Made by a program: the position numbers and the translations under genes. A DNA stretch of 64,000 nucleotides from Rotaria socialis (lineage: Eukaryota > Rotifera > Eurotatoria > Philodinida > Philodinidae): positions 43,079 to 107,078 of the forward strand of contig CAJNYU010000882.1 of assembly GCA_905331475.1 (NCBI GenBank). Direction: 5' to 3'. Each line of letters starts with the position of its first letter. Positions within the stretch are counted from its first letter, which is position 1. Below, piece after piece: positions 1 through 11,924 of this stretch. Under the pieces are notes generated by a model. The model saw only the letters and a program-made list of their open reading frames with translations. It was not told the origin of the DNA and did no database searches.

Positions 1-97
1 GAGACGAATAGTTATTAATTGTACTATTGAAAAATATCAAAGTAGAAAACTTTACAAAGCTGAAAAGACAATATCTATTTTCATATGCTTATTTTAG

Positions 98-587
98 GTG
101 TTCTTGATGATATTGAAATTTTTGAAGAATACGATGGTGTATTCGATGTAGAACTTGTTCTTGCAAGGGCGTAAGTCAATATTTTTTCCAATAGGATATC
201 GTTCTATTTTTTTATTAAAATGTTTTTTCTTTATCTAGAGAAGCTCGTCTGGCTTTGTTTTTCAAATCAACTATCGGCGAACTTGAATATGCACAAAATA
301 ACTGTAAGTAAATTTTTTCTACTCATATTTGATAGAATGTTGTTGGATATATTTTATTGTTGTTTTAGATGGTCATAATTTCAAGAAACAAATTCGTTGT
401 ATCAAAGCAATCAATATTAGAAAATGGTTTGAAAAGTATGTTAAACACAAATTATTCTATTTAATTGAAAGATCACAATTATTGGTAGATAATTTCTATG
501 ATGAAACAGATCAGTATAATTCTTTTTTAAAAACTAGGTGCTCTTTTTTGTTGTAGAAAAGAAGATGTTAATGAAATGAATGATTAA
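98..587 (+). CDS. 3' exons of an unrecognised gene (5' end outside window)
   Basis: Four consecutive exons join in phase: 98-170, 239-303, 369-435 and 557-587. Each intron begins with GTAAGT or GTATGT and ends in AG. The joined reading frame gives about 78 residues, starts VLDDIEIFEEYDGVFDVE and ends in KKEDVNEMND before TAA at 585-587. The segment is acidic at the start and basic in the middle (KKQIRCIKA), with no membrane segment and no motif I recognise. An AATAAA polyadenylation signal follows at 711-716. The upstream part lies before base 1, so function cannot be judged. The exon structure is well supported; the identity is unknown. Confidence 0.6.
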
Positions 588-1281
588 TCTTCAACGTCAT
601 CTCTTCAGATGGAAATATTGTTATTTTGTTTTTGTAAATTATTGTTGAATTCGTTATACATAGAAAGATAAGTTTGTAAATATGTTTTGGTAATTTTTGT
701 TATTATTTGAAATAAATTGCATAAGTTTATCATTAAAGGTCTATGTACATGTTGGTATTATCCTTTTCAAACATATGATTATAGTTTGAGAGTACATAAA
801 TCTTTACTTTTGAAAGTGTGAATTTCTTGTGGGAAAACGGGATTAACAGACTTCGTAGTCGTCCTATGTTTCCTATAACCGCGAGGTTCTTTTCCCTACA
901 TAGTCGAATGTTACTCATTAATGTCTGAAACAAAGCATTTATCCCACACACTGCTAGATATACGTATGAATATTTCCACTAGAAATCAACTTGATTGTCG
1001 TGCGACGAGACTTCTCGATGTATGTGAAGCTGCAAACAGTCGTATAGTATAAATGAGCAACTCTTTCTTCTCAGAACCTCATTTGTTGTTGATCAATGCT
1101 TTGTCTCAACCTCTTCAAAAATTATCATATAAGCGTATATCTTATTTCCTTCACGTTTTATCCGAAAAAATAATTTGTATAAAAATCAACAATGTAGTTA
1201 CATGTATAAAAAAAACTAAGTACGCTATGTATATATAAAGAAAATCGAAAACGCGCTCAATAATAAACAAAGTGTTTGATA
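588..1281. other. intergenic stretch
   Basis: 3' untranslated region of the gene ending at 587, then AT-rich spacer. I see no gene. The short open frames here lack splice context and coding character. Confidence 0.5.
711..716 (+). promoter_or_regulatory. polyadenylation signal AATAAA
   Basis: An AATAAA hexamer lies about 125 bases after the stop codon of the gene ending at 587, the usual place for 3' end processing. Confidence 0.45.
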
Positions 1282-1837
1282 TCACATTTCAGAAACTTCG
1301 TCATTCTTTTTCTCCTTATTATTTCTACGAACAATTTTAATGGATACTTGACGTTGAACAGCACATATGATCATATGGTCCATATAGACATCTTTGTTTC
1401 TAAGAGATCGACGGCAAAGTTGACATTTAAATAATGTCTAAATGAAAAATACGATTATATTTTCGATCATGTTTATATACGTATAAAAGAAAAGATACCA
1501 CTGTAGACGGCATCAAACAATTAATAGAATGAGATGATTTTGTAACTTTTGACATTATCGGTGAAACTCGAGGTGAAAGCGATAAACGTTCGTCACTGTC
1601 ACTATCATTTGCTATTGTTGAATTATTAATAATTTTTCTTTTATTCGATACATCATCTTGGTCGGTGCGTTTTCTTTTGGTATGAATTGGCTTGTACCTA
1701 ATACAAAAATGTTGACAGAAAATAGTTCCTTTGTTTTTAGGATCGACTTTAATTAACTATTACCCATTTTCTATTGCATTCGATAATGTTTGTTGTTCTA
1801 ACCATAATGCTGCCATTCTAGCCAATAAATGACCCAT
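1282..1837 (-). CDS. small protein with a Rad18/UBZ4-like CxxC-HxxxC zinc finger
   Basis: Three exons on the minus strand: 1837-1764, 1697-1499 and 1437-1282. All are flanked by GT..AG and join in phase to 142 residues. The protein starts MGHLLARMAALWLEQQ, a helical N-terminus. A basic, serine-rich middle has a likely nuclear-localisation stretch (TKRKR) and an acidic SDSDE patch. A finger with spacing C-x2-C-x12-H-x3-C then begins at KCQLC, and the end is very basic (KIVRRNNKEKK). The spacing matches the ubiquitin-binding UBZ4 finger of Rad18-type repair proteins (C-x2-C-x11-H-x3-C) to within one residue. That suggests a nuclear ubiquitin-binding or nucleic-acid-binding adaptor. Another C2HC finger type is equally possible. 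The gene model is good; the function is inference from a single motif. Confidence 0.6.
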
Positions 1838-3120
1838 AAATATACTTTTGAAAATTAACGGAAAAAATGTGACCAAAAGAAATGAATACAATGTGCTACT
1901 GTAGAAAATCAAGGGTTAAAATAGATTTCGAGAGAAAGAAAAAGAAATGAACGATGAACATTCAATTTGTCCTCGATAGCGTAACGTAGAGAAAGAAAGT
2001 GAATCCAAATAAAACACCAATAGTAATAAGATGCATTTAATTTTGATTGGAGTTTGAAAAAAAAAAGATTTCTTAGGAAATTGTTTGACATTTGTTTTTT
2101 CATAAGGTGCCACGAGCAGATATAACACGAAAATTTACAAGCACAATGCTTGTGATTCATCTATATTCTCATGTTTTCTCTCTTTCGAATATTATTTTTA
2201 TTATAACGTTATTTCTATTTATAAACTCAATCAAATTATTCTATTCGACAGATAAACAATGGTATCGAATTAATATTTTTTTCGCAATAATATATCCCTA
2301 AATTGCTTTACAATGGATAATGAATATTTTCAAATGTGTACATTATTGTTTAACTTTATTATTTTAAGAATCTATAGCTATTCTTGTTAACATAATAATT
2401 GAGCGATTTTTAAACACAATCTCATTTTTTCAATATAATTGATTAAAAAATGTCATATTTTATATAGGTCATACAAAATAAATATGTCTATGTTTTTATC
2501 GACTCTAATTGTAATACAATTTATTACCAGTGAGAATGAGCTTGATATACATTGTCTCTTCGACCTTACAGAATGATCAACTATTGGATTCCTCTGATTT
2601 AATGATATCAATTTTCGATTATATGGTACTCATTGTTCCTTATTCTTAAGTATATGTGTTTTTTTTCTGTCGATTTTTTGAGCACGTCATATCATTCAAA
2701 AAATATGCTACGTATCTTTGTAAAAGTAATGAAACATGAATTAGATTCGGTGTTGATCTAATCGAAATAAGTTGAAATTAATGTGATTATATTATTAGTT
2801 TAAAAGCTATGGAAAAAAAGAAGTTGTGTTAGTTATGTTGAATTTTGGGATTAATCAAGTAACGGGAAAAATTATAATAATTTTCTTTTTTATAAGTTTC
2901 ATGATTAATGAATTCATGTTCATGTGTTTGCAAATGATTTTGAACGAGATACTCGCGTAATTTTAACATTAACATTTTTTGTACTGTGGCTTGATAGTTT
3001 AACTTTATCGTTTTGTTTTTGATTATTGCTGTGCAATGAATTTCGTTGAACGCCACTTGACTTGAATGGTTCATTCGATATGCCATGACGTATGTTAGAT
3101 ATTACTGGTGGGAAATTTTA
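1838..3120. other. AT-rich stretch; one weak open frame at 2829-3086 (-)
   Basis: Mostly spacer of very low GC. A minus-strand frame at 2829-3086 begins with ATG, runs 85 codons and is rich in His, Asn and Lys. It looks mildly coding (for example REYLVQNHLQTHEHEF) but has no splice partner, signal or motif I recognise. Long chance frames are expected at this base composition, so I do not call it a gene. Confidence 0.3.
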
Positions 3121-5517
3121 TTAGGGTAATGTTATAAAACTTGCATGTGATGTTTGAGCCTTATTTGGTAAACTTGATCGATTTACTTTGCTGGTACATA
3201 CTGAACCAGCCGAATCTATTGTTGAAAATGATTTATCTGATAGTTGTGTATTTTCTTGAGACAGAATATTGGATTTCACTACCTTGATAATATTACCATC
3301 TGGTGTCATTGACATTTCTCTTGGTAATTTTATCACGGTCACAAATGAAATAGTCTCAGTATTAGCTTTGTCAAGTGAATTTCTTCGTTACGATTTGAAG
3401 GCTTTTGTATTTTTGTTTCCTTCATTTGTCAACGGTCTGTCTATTCGGCTGATGCGAGTCACAGACTTAGTCGCTGGTAGATCGCAAATAGGGATTAGTC
3501 TTCAAGGTGCTAGCGCTCGTTGGTGCTCTGCGTACGGATGTGCTGTTCTTAGAACCGAATGGCTCAATCACGCAACTTTAGCGCGATAATTTATTCTTGA
3601 AAGGAAGTTGCATTTCAGTTGATATAATTGATGATTTTATTGTAGAGATAGATTCTGATCGATTTGAAAATAGACGTGCCTTATCATTCATCGATAAGTA
3701 TTTACTTGGTTTCTTCTTGCTTTCTCTATCTGCTCGACGGCGACGACGTCTCCCAGCACTAAAGAAACAAAAGAACACATTCAATTTGCACAAGGCATTT
3801 ATCGATTAAAATAAACTTGCAATAGCCACCACCACCACCAACAACAACAACATAAACTCAATAGAACTAGAAATGTTGCTGCTGTAGTTGTCCTCGTAAA
3901 AGTTATTGTAGCCGTGGTAATTGTTGTAGTGGTACTTGTTGTACTGGTAGTTGTCCTAAAAAGCAGAGAGTTGCATTAAATATTGGTGGAAGACAGGATC
4001 CGAAATCAGAGTTAGCATACTCATGGGTCTGAAAGTATGTCCCATATTATTGATATTGCGCAATAACTTACGTTGTAGTTGTGGTTACTGGAGCTTCGCC
4101 AGGGCCTATTAATGATAGATTTCATGATTAGATAAATAAAAATAAAGGTTGAATTAGATTTTTACATAAAAGAGAGGGACCAGCAGGAATAACTGTTAAA
4201 TGTAAGGCAATATTGATCTGATTGTATTTGTGCGCTAAATGCAAGATAAAAAAAATATACCATGAATTCTATTATAAAACAACGTGTAGGTTACTTGTCA
4301 GTAGCAACAGCACAGTAAACTTGAGATCCTAACTGCATTGTTGTTGGTATCCATGTTTCAGTGATGGTCCATTTATTGCTTGCCACCGCAACAATGCTAC
4401 CTTTAATCATGCAAAGTGGTGGCATTATAAAGTAGTATCACTACATCCTTGGACAACTGTCGATATAAGCGTAAATGTCTGACCAAACTACAACTGCTGT
4501 ACATTCCGCTAGATCCGAGCTAATCTCAGGCTTTACTGGACAGACAGCGAATATCACAGCATAATATTGTCCTACCACTTTACCTTTGTTATTAAATGTC
4601 AACGTACAGCTTTTAGCATCTAACACACTGCCTGGTGCTGCTTGACAGACATCACCACATTCATCCAGTGCAGCTGTCTTACGAGCCCAACGCCAACTAA
4701 TATATAAAAATCAATCTACTTTATGCACATAGATACTAGAAAACGTAAAAGCTACCTGGTATAGTTATTATCAGCATCGATCACCGGAATCGTTATATCA
4801 GTCAATGTATTTATTGAAACTTCGATAGCTAGACAAAAAGAAGAACATACGTAAGTATCGAAGAGTGAATGACTTAAGAGACAATTTCTCACGTGAAATA
4901 ACGGTTGCAACTGGCGAAGTATTAATCAATCCATCTGGTCTAGGCGTCAAATCAACAGAAGTTCACATAGACCAACCAGCACTTGCACTGTAACAAGTGA
5001 CTCCGGTTGTTGTTCCTGAACCACCAGAGTTGGATTTGGTCTTGCTTTTCCTTCTTCCACTTGAACCACAATTTGATGATTGAAGACCAATCCAACCGCT
5101 ACCTTGAAAAACTACACAAAATGCAGAACCAGCCGTGATATTTTCAACAGTAGAAATTTGTCCTGAACTGGAGTCAGCGAGAGCGCTGAAATCAGTACAA
5201 TATTCAGCTATACTTACTGCAGTATAAGAGCCACATGTAGTAGAAGTTGTAGTACATTGAAGGTTTGCATTTACACCGGATATTGTAGGTGATTCATTCA
5301 CTATTGTGGACTGATCACAGGCTGTTGGCGAACTGAAAGAATGTTTCCATTGATACGATTCTGTGAACATGATAACTAATTTACCATTGCTATCAGTATT
5401 ATCCACTGGTTTTCATGTCACGGTTCCACCATAGAAATGGCTCGCTTCAGTAGAGACACAACAGAGTAGTAAAACTATTTCTATCATATTGATATTGACA
5501 ATTAATACAGATGTCAT
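3121..5517 (-). pseudogene. decaying gene for a secreted/type I membrane protein (HF-GG-TVTW type)
   Basis: Minus strand. The probable start ATG at 5517 is followed by a signal peptide (MIEIVLLLCCVSTEA) and a cysteine-rich ectodomain starting HFYGGTVT. Exons with good splice sites are 5517-4893, 4828-4756, 4696-4295, 4105-4072, about 3955-3817 and 3758-3121. A Thr-rich mucin-like stretch precedes a hydrophobic segment made of Leu/Val codons. After the next splice comes a run of six arginines, a stop-transfer sequence, and a Ser-rich cytoplasmic tail. Lesions are TGA at 5413-5415 (where related proteins, as I remember them, have Trp), TGA at 4963-4965, TAG at 4441-4443, TAA at 3578-3580, TAA at 3388-3390, and a frame change near 3470. 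The exon pattern is intact while the reading frame is not, so I call it a young pseudogene. Confidence 0.65.
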
Positions 5518-8356
5518 TTAAAGGAAATGAATGTAGCTATGTAAAATTCGTTACATCACGAAACTCACAGTCACATATGAAATGAATATATTTTTGAAGT
5601 TTTGCGATGGATAAGAAATAATATTTTCTGATTTTCTGAATAAATTATTCTCTGTGATCGAGAGAAGCCTTATAAACAATTGGTATGGACAACCTTTCAT
5701 ACTGCATGAGAATGCTCTTTTTACTTCAATGGACAAAAATAATTCGACGAGTTTGTGTTAAAAAAAACAGAAAAACATTCGAAAGAACAATTATTCTATG
5801 AATCAGAGCTCCTATGAACCAAATAAAGAGTAGTTCAGAGAACTTGTTGATTATGAGAAAGTCTTGTTTAGAGGATGTTTGTCTATGTTGTTGTTGGTAA
5901 AAAAAAAAAGATGATCCATAATTTCTCAGAAATCAAACTTTCACTAAAACAATCATCAATCTTTTGAACGATTATAAGGTTACTTAAGTGAATAGGTGCC
6001 GACTCAATTGGACAATTTGCTTTACATTCATGTGGAATGTGTTGTTTATTCACTGTTAGCAAATCAGTCAGTGTCTTTGTTTTTTTCTCTTCTGCGTGCA
6101 ATGCACATTAATGATTTTATTATTTTTCTGATTATTCTTTGTTTGGAAGCTTTTCTCTTCCGTGGTTTTCTTTTCATATACATTACAGTTCTTAAAAAAT
6201 TGGAGAAAAAAAAGAAGCCCAGGTACTTTTTCTTCTCGAAAAAGTCAACAGAATGTATTGTTGAACTGTAGTAACGAGTATCACAGGTGTTTGCATTTCA
6301 TGTTTTGTGGGGGACCATACAAAAATGTCGAAAGGAAGTCATACTAGACTGTTTTTTCTTATTAGCACAAGAAACCGTATAAGTTTAAAAAAAACATATC
6401 TTTTTTTCAGTATTGTTTGTGATAAACCTGTTTACCTAATATTAAAATCGATCCAATTCAATAGATTTCATATTAAGATAATAATGGTGATACAAATACA
6501 ATTAAATAACTGAATTTTATTTTTGATGATCAAGAAGAAAAATATTCTTAAAAACAGTAATTTCCTCCTTATCTCGGTAACTAAACAATAATTCAATTAA
6601 GTTTTGTCAAATTTCCGATGTGAATACGCATGATAGTGCAGTGAAGCTTTTATTCGACTCACATTTGTCATATCTTTTTTATAATCAAAATTTTCATATT
6701 TTCTGAAGACAGAATAATTGACAAGTCGCTTCTCATGCGCTAACAAAGAGCCTGTAGATTAAAAATTCTCAATACAAAAAAATAGTATTATGTTACTACT
6801 CTCATGTTTATTCCAAATCTAATAATAATTTCGCAACATATGCAAGATGTTGATATGAATAGAACTCCGTCAGGTAGACACTTCAGCAGGCGCATGACAA
6901 CTATGAGATGAAAAATTATTCAGAAACGAAAAAGTATCATTTGAAGTAGAACTTAACCGTGTCCTCTGATCTGTTGTTATTGCTATCAATCAGTAGCTGA
7001 TCTCGGTTGATTCAGATAATTTTTTTCTACCACCATCGAGTAGTGTCACATGTCCGAAATTTTGGAGATGCACCCACATGCTGAGTGATGCCCATCCCTC
7101 GCATAAGATGTCACCGTCTGTCGCTCCGATTATTTTTTTCCCTTAGAAATATGCAAACAGAATACTAATCATCATATATAAGTCTTTTACTGCTTTAACA
7201 AATAGAATGTAACTAATGCTCACTGTGAGTCAATCCATTGATTTCTAAATTTCTAAACAAGAAGGATAGCAGAAGATTTTAGCGCTAATTAAAAGATATT
7301 AAAATTAAAAATACGATAGAATAGTGTTGAATAGACCTATCGGATACTCACTAGAGCGCTGTTGACCTGACGGGATACGTATCAGTCGAAGTTTGAAATG
7401 CTTCCACGTACTCAACTCATCTAGATTTTTCTTTTGACAAAACATGTAGTGACGTACGATGCCAAGGAAAGAGTTCAAGAGGCTTAGCCATTCTAACCGA
7501 GAATTTTGATGTTGTCCTGACAAGCAGGCTTCAACAATAAAAAAATAGCACCCTCCTATTCTACTCGAATTCAGTATGTTCTTTGTTGTATTTTAATGTT
7601 CCATGCAGCTTTCATTCATAGTATTTGTTTTACTTCCGAAACCAACAGCACTCAGAATAAGTGTAGTTCTTCATGTGTTGTACTCTTTGTTGACTTTCGT
7701 TTCATGTAAGTCTGACATTCTACAATAGATTATTTTTTTTGTTGTCAGGAAGTTGTAGTAAAAGAATCATCGTAGTAGCACAAACAAAAATTATGTCAAT
7801 AATAGACGAAGACAGATATATTGCCTGTGGCGGAAAGGACTTGTGCGATTTTATGATCAATCGACATGACTTTATGTGTCTAATGTTTATTGAAATATCT
7901 AGCGCTGAAAACATATTGCGATGTTATCCATCTTAGGTTTCATTTTATTATATTTTAGGAGGGAGATTACGTGAGATTATTTTTTCATTCATTGATAGAT
8001 TAACTAAAGACACCAATCAATCACAGCGTTGGAAAGTGACAACATAAAAACACCAGGTGCTTCAATTTTGGTAATCTTCTTTGGCAAAAGAATATTGAAT
8101 TCCAACTAGATGTGTGAAGCGAACCTCGTAAAAGTTGTCCTTATCATTATATTTTCACTCTTATTATGAAAGAACATACGTATTCCTCCTCTGGTGTTGA
8201 GCGACCTCTTTTGAGTCACCTTTTCCTCGTCTTCTGTCAATCAATTGGATAAAAATATGCAATGTGTTCCATGCATCCATATTTCCTTGTTTTTAACAAT
8301 TTTTGAATTTACAGTAGTATCGCTCATTTTTTTGTGACTGTTCTTGTAATTGACAG
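5518..8356. other. intergenic stretch of 2.8 kb
   Basis: Long spacer with homopolymer runs and scattered short frames. At about 7020-7130 a GC-richer stretch reads on the minus strand as an open frame (GDILCEGWASLSMWVHLQ..). It could be an orphan exon or a relic, but I cannot place it in a gene. Nothing else is supported. Confidence 0.4.
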
Positions 8357-9418
8357 ATGACAAATTTTACATCATCCGCCCTTGTTATACACCATTCCAA
8401 TCATGCTCATGGACATCAAACAGCGCCTGATGTTGTTGTCGATGCTTTACCGTATTATGATAGTGGATATGATGAACCGGGCGCACGTGAAGCGGTAAGT
8501 CAATGCTAACTTCTTGTTTCAATGCCTCACTACTGATCTGATTTTAGGCTCTGAGTTTAGTAGAAGATGAAACCCGCCGTTATAAACCAACAAAAAACTA
8601 TCTTGAACAACTTGGTCAACCACTGTATCATACATTTGAAGTAATTTCGACATCGTAATTCAATCAAATAGTTTTTTTCATTTGTAACATTTTCAGACAG
8701 AAATAATGAAAGTAGAATTCGAACGACTTTCCAATCGATTACCTATGGAAATGTTAAGCATGAAACGGTATAGTACTAGAAAAGTCTTTTTTTCTAACAA
8801 ATTTTACTTTATACTTTTTTTAAAAACAGCTATGAATTACCGGCACCACCATCTGGTAAACAAACTGATTTTACAGCATGGAATGAATGCGTTGAAAATT
8901 CTTATGCTCAGCTTGAACATCAACAAACACGGTATAGGAAAAGAAAGAAAAAATATCCATCAATAGAAAAACCAATCTTTACTTTAGAATTCTTAATCTT
9001 GAATTGATGTGGGATTATGGAGCAAATACATGGAAAATCTATAATACAACATTGCAAACAATGTTAGAACAAGCACAAAAACAATTGCTAGAACTTAGGT
9101 AAATCGGTTTTTTTCGAATTCATTTAAAACTATTTTTCTTCTGTAATCTTTTAAGAAAACATATTCAAGAAATTAATTTTCAACGTAAAAATGAACAAAC
9201 ACAAGCAGGAACTAAATTAAGTACACTCGAACAAACGTAGGTTAAATAGCGAATTTTGCTATTGTATTCTCATATGTCTATGTATATATTTATATAGATG
9301 GGTTGGTCTTGTTGGAAAAAATTATGAAATTGAATGTGCTATTAATGAACTAGAAAAAGACGTTGGAAGTATACGAAAACAAACAAAATCGAATGGGATT
9401 GTAGCATCGGAGCAATGA
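8357..9418 (+). CDS. BCAS2: pre-mRNA-splicing factor SPF27 (BCAS2)
   Basis: Seven exons, 8357-8494, 8548-8640, 8697-8767, 8830-8931, 8988-9098, 9156-9236 and 9298-9418, join in phase to 238 residues. The family signature is clear: [20 protein letters not shown] near the N-terminus, then [32 protein letters not shown] and a coiled-coil C-terminal half ending with [14 protein letters not shown]. The human protein is 225 residues. BCAS2/SPF27 is a core subunit of the PRP19/NTC complex in the nucleus and helps activate the spliceosome. The ATG directly follows an AG preceded by pyrimidines (TTGACAG|ATG), so the mRNA leader is probably joined by a 5' UTR intron or a spliced leader. AATAAA lies at 9487-9492. 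The next gene starts 168 bases downstream on the same strand. Confidence 0.95.
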
Positions 9419-9486
9419 GAGATTCGAAAGAAAAAAATAACATTGTGTTTTGTAAATTTTTTTGTTGTCTTTGTTAAAACTTTAAA

Positions 9487-9492
9487 ATAAAA
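9487..9492 (+). promoter_or_regulatory. polyadenylation signal AATAAA for BCAS2
   Basis: The hexamer lies 69 bases after the BCAS2 stop codon and before the next start at 9586, so the two genes can have separate mRNAs. Confidence 0.5.
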
Positions 9493-9585
9493 AAGAGAAC
9501 ATTCTTCGTGAAACTAACGAGAATAAAAAGGCGAGCTTCAACGAAAAGAAAGTAGTGTAGTCGAATTTGATCCATTTCTATATAA

Positions 9586-10146
9586 ATGATAATGAATATG
9601 ATTTACATTGTAGATGAAATGATCCGGTTCGGTTGGATAAATAGTTTGTTAGGCAGTTGTCTAATTTCTTTATGTTGTCCATGTTGTTTCTTACCATTAT
9701 TATTAAATTTATTCGGTGTTGGATGCGCTGGATTAAATACTTTTCTTTCACCCTATCGACCTGTATTTATTTCACTTACTGTAATTTCGTTGACTTATTC
9801 ATATTTTCGTTATCGTCCATCAAAATGGCAATTTACCGGGATTATTATTTTAGCAATATTTCTATCATTTTCACCTGATATTATTCGTATGTATAATAAT
9901 CAATCGTCGACTAGTGACACATTAGATAGAAATCTTATTGTAACACATTGGCAAGTAATAGGAATGCATTGTGAATCATGTCGTTCGGCTGCTATTCGAT
10001 CATTCCAAAAAGTGAATGGAGTTCTCAGTGTTAATGTTGATCTAGAAACTGGCCAAGCGGATTTAATTGCAACTGTTCCTATAGACGATGATGTTATTAT
10101 TCAAGCTGTAGAATCGGCTGGTTTTCAAATTTATAAAATGATATAA
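9586..10146 (+). CDS. MerT-MerP fusion-like metal transport protein (bacterial origin likely)
   Basis: Intronless 186-residue frame. Residues 15-105 are membrane-embedded and follow the bacterial mercuric transporter MerT: a cysteine cluster in the first helix (Cys30, 31, 33, 34; CCPCCFLPLLL), the conserved loop FLSPYRPVFISLT, then a Tyr/Arg-rich end of the second helix and a third helix. Residues about 118-186 form a heavy-metal-associated (HMA/MerP) domain with the metal-binding motif GMHCESC (126-132) and the VNVDLETGQADL strand. This order matches bacterial MerTP fusions. MerT passes Hg(II) across the membrane after capture by MerP-type cysteines. Here it may move mercury or another soft metal. 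No merA-like reductase is in the window. Short non-tandem Met codons upstream make the exact start uncertain (9586 or 9595). Horizontal transfer is inferred from family membership and lack of introns. Confidence 0.85.
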   Translation: MIMNMIYIVDEMIRFGWINSLLGSCLISLCCPCCFLPLLLNLFGVGCAGLNTFLSPYRPVFISLTVISLTYSYFRYRPSKWQFTGIIILAIFLSFSPDIIRMYNNQSSTSDTLDRNLIVTHWQVIGMHCESCRSAAIRSFQKVNGVLSVNVDLETGQADLIATVPIDDDVIIQAVESAGFQIYKMI

Positions 10147-11924
10147 AATTCTACTATATCCACTAATGTTCTGAAAACTTCTATGATTATATTTTATTAC
10201 AAGTTCTCACTTTCTATAATTATTTATGAAATATTGTTTTTTTCTTTGTAAAGTGTAATCATTATTATAAAGATAAATTCTGCTTTTTACTCAAATGAAG
10301 TTGGGCTTTGATAATAATTTAATTATCAGCAACACTAAACAAAGTGGCATTACTTCTGTAAAAAAAATAGTCCATTCTAAATAAAAATTCATGACATTCA
10401 TAGAAATATATGAACGAGAACGTATGATAGATTTTCGTTGAACATCTTTAAAATTATGATGTTTGAATAACACTTCAAAGATTGTATCTGCTATTTCAAT
10501 GCGTTTTTATCAACAAATTCCAGATGCCCCAGAAAGAGCTAATATGAAGAACGACTGTTGAGGGTGAACACGTATGAAAACAATCTCTCAGAATTTTATC
10601 AAAGCGCAATAGTACATCTGGACTATGCCTTTTTTTTAGGAAACTAACAGATTCCACTCTGAATTTTTAATAGTTGATGTTAAATATCACGTAGAAAATT
10701 ATGAAAGTACAGCGACATATATGTCAAACATTACTAGTTCTTCTAAGCTTCCGCCGTGATTTTTCTTGAGTGGTTGAAAGTTACTTAAAGAATCAATAGT
10801 ACTCTTCGATAAGTTTCTTCTCTCTCCACACTCAAAACTTTGATGAGTGCCGAGGTGTCAAAATGCATCCGAGAAGTCGGAAATGAAAGCTCGATGAGAT
10901 ATAGTTTTTGACTACTCGAAATCTGATGGACAACAATAAGCTTGGTATACAACTCCTACTTAAATTATATTATGTTGACGTGATTTGAAAATTCAGATAA
11001 ATAACAGAAATATCTACGATTTGAACGCGAACGAAAACTATAGTCTGTATTGATAAATAAACCTGTAGACTATAACATCTATTATACTGCTAGCTGCAAC
11101 ACTTGGTAATATGTATCATATTCTATAAGGATGAATTTTTCTAAGTCAAAATGAACTCCCAAAAGAAATAACCAGCTGTAGTGCCGTTCATGTATCCATA
11201 GCAAGTCTACAAGAACCACTGACCCAAAAATAATTTCAATATGTCCCATATCTGTCGAGTGTATTTTCTTACTTTATTTGATAGTGACTAGAAAACTTCA
11301 AATATTCTTGATTAAAGTCTGCCTATGAAATCTGATTAGGTAGCGACATCTGGTATACGTGACCAAAATTAGTCTGACAATATGGTGATTTTGTTTTATT
11401 TTGAATTTTACATTGACATACCACTCGTTTCATGTCAATCAACGGTTAGATAATTGAATGATTGATTGGCACAGTAATTGGCTGAATATGATTTTAAGTT
11501 ATTTCAATATGCAAATAATATCTTGCAACACAATCGATAGATTGTCTCATGTCATGAGAAAAGAGTCATTTAAAATAGTGATTAGGAAAGAAAAAAAAAC
11601 AAAGAACTTATCATCATTTGACTAGCAATCGTTTGAATGTGAGTAAATACGTTTGTAATAGTATTTTATTCACTACTCTATTTTAATGATTCAAGTCAGT
11701 TCAACAGCTGTTACGTTTACAGTTAGTTTTTCGTTCGTATTGGCTTTTGACCAATTGCGATTGTTAACTTAGTTTTAGATTGTTTTTCTTTCGTATATTT
11801 GATTCTATTCAGAACTTTTAAGATAACTAATTTTTTTTTATCATTTATACGGACATATTGCTTCCTGTATATTGTTTTCGCACTATCTGGGAGCGTAGAC
11901 GATGAAGTTAGCTGAATTCATTTA
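10147..11924. other. intergenic stretch with a small decayed coding relic
   Basis: At 10291-10506 (minus) an open frame without its own ATG reads RIEIADTIFEVLFKHHNF and ends in a hydrophobic helix before TGA. One base upstream in another frame, FWGIWNLLIKT continues it, which suggests a frameshifted exon remnant of a membrane protein I do not recognise. The rest, about 10.5-11.9 kb, is AT-rich with no supported feature. Confidence 0.35.

Noticed and set aside
3121..5517. Stop-codon reassignment or readthrough to explain the in-frame stops
   Set aside because: All three stop codons occur, a frame change is also present, and neighbouring genes end normally at TAA, TAG and TGA; pseudogenisation is simpler.
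9657..9878. 73-codon frame inside the MerT-MerP-like gene
   Set aside because: Shadow of the real gene in another frame; no independent evidence.
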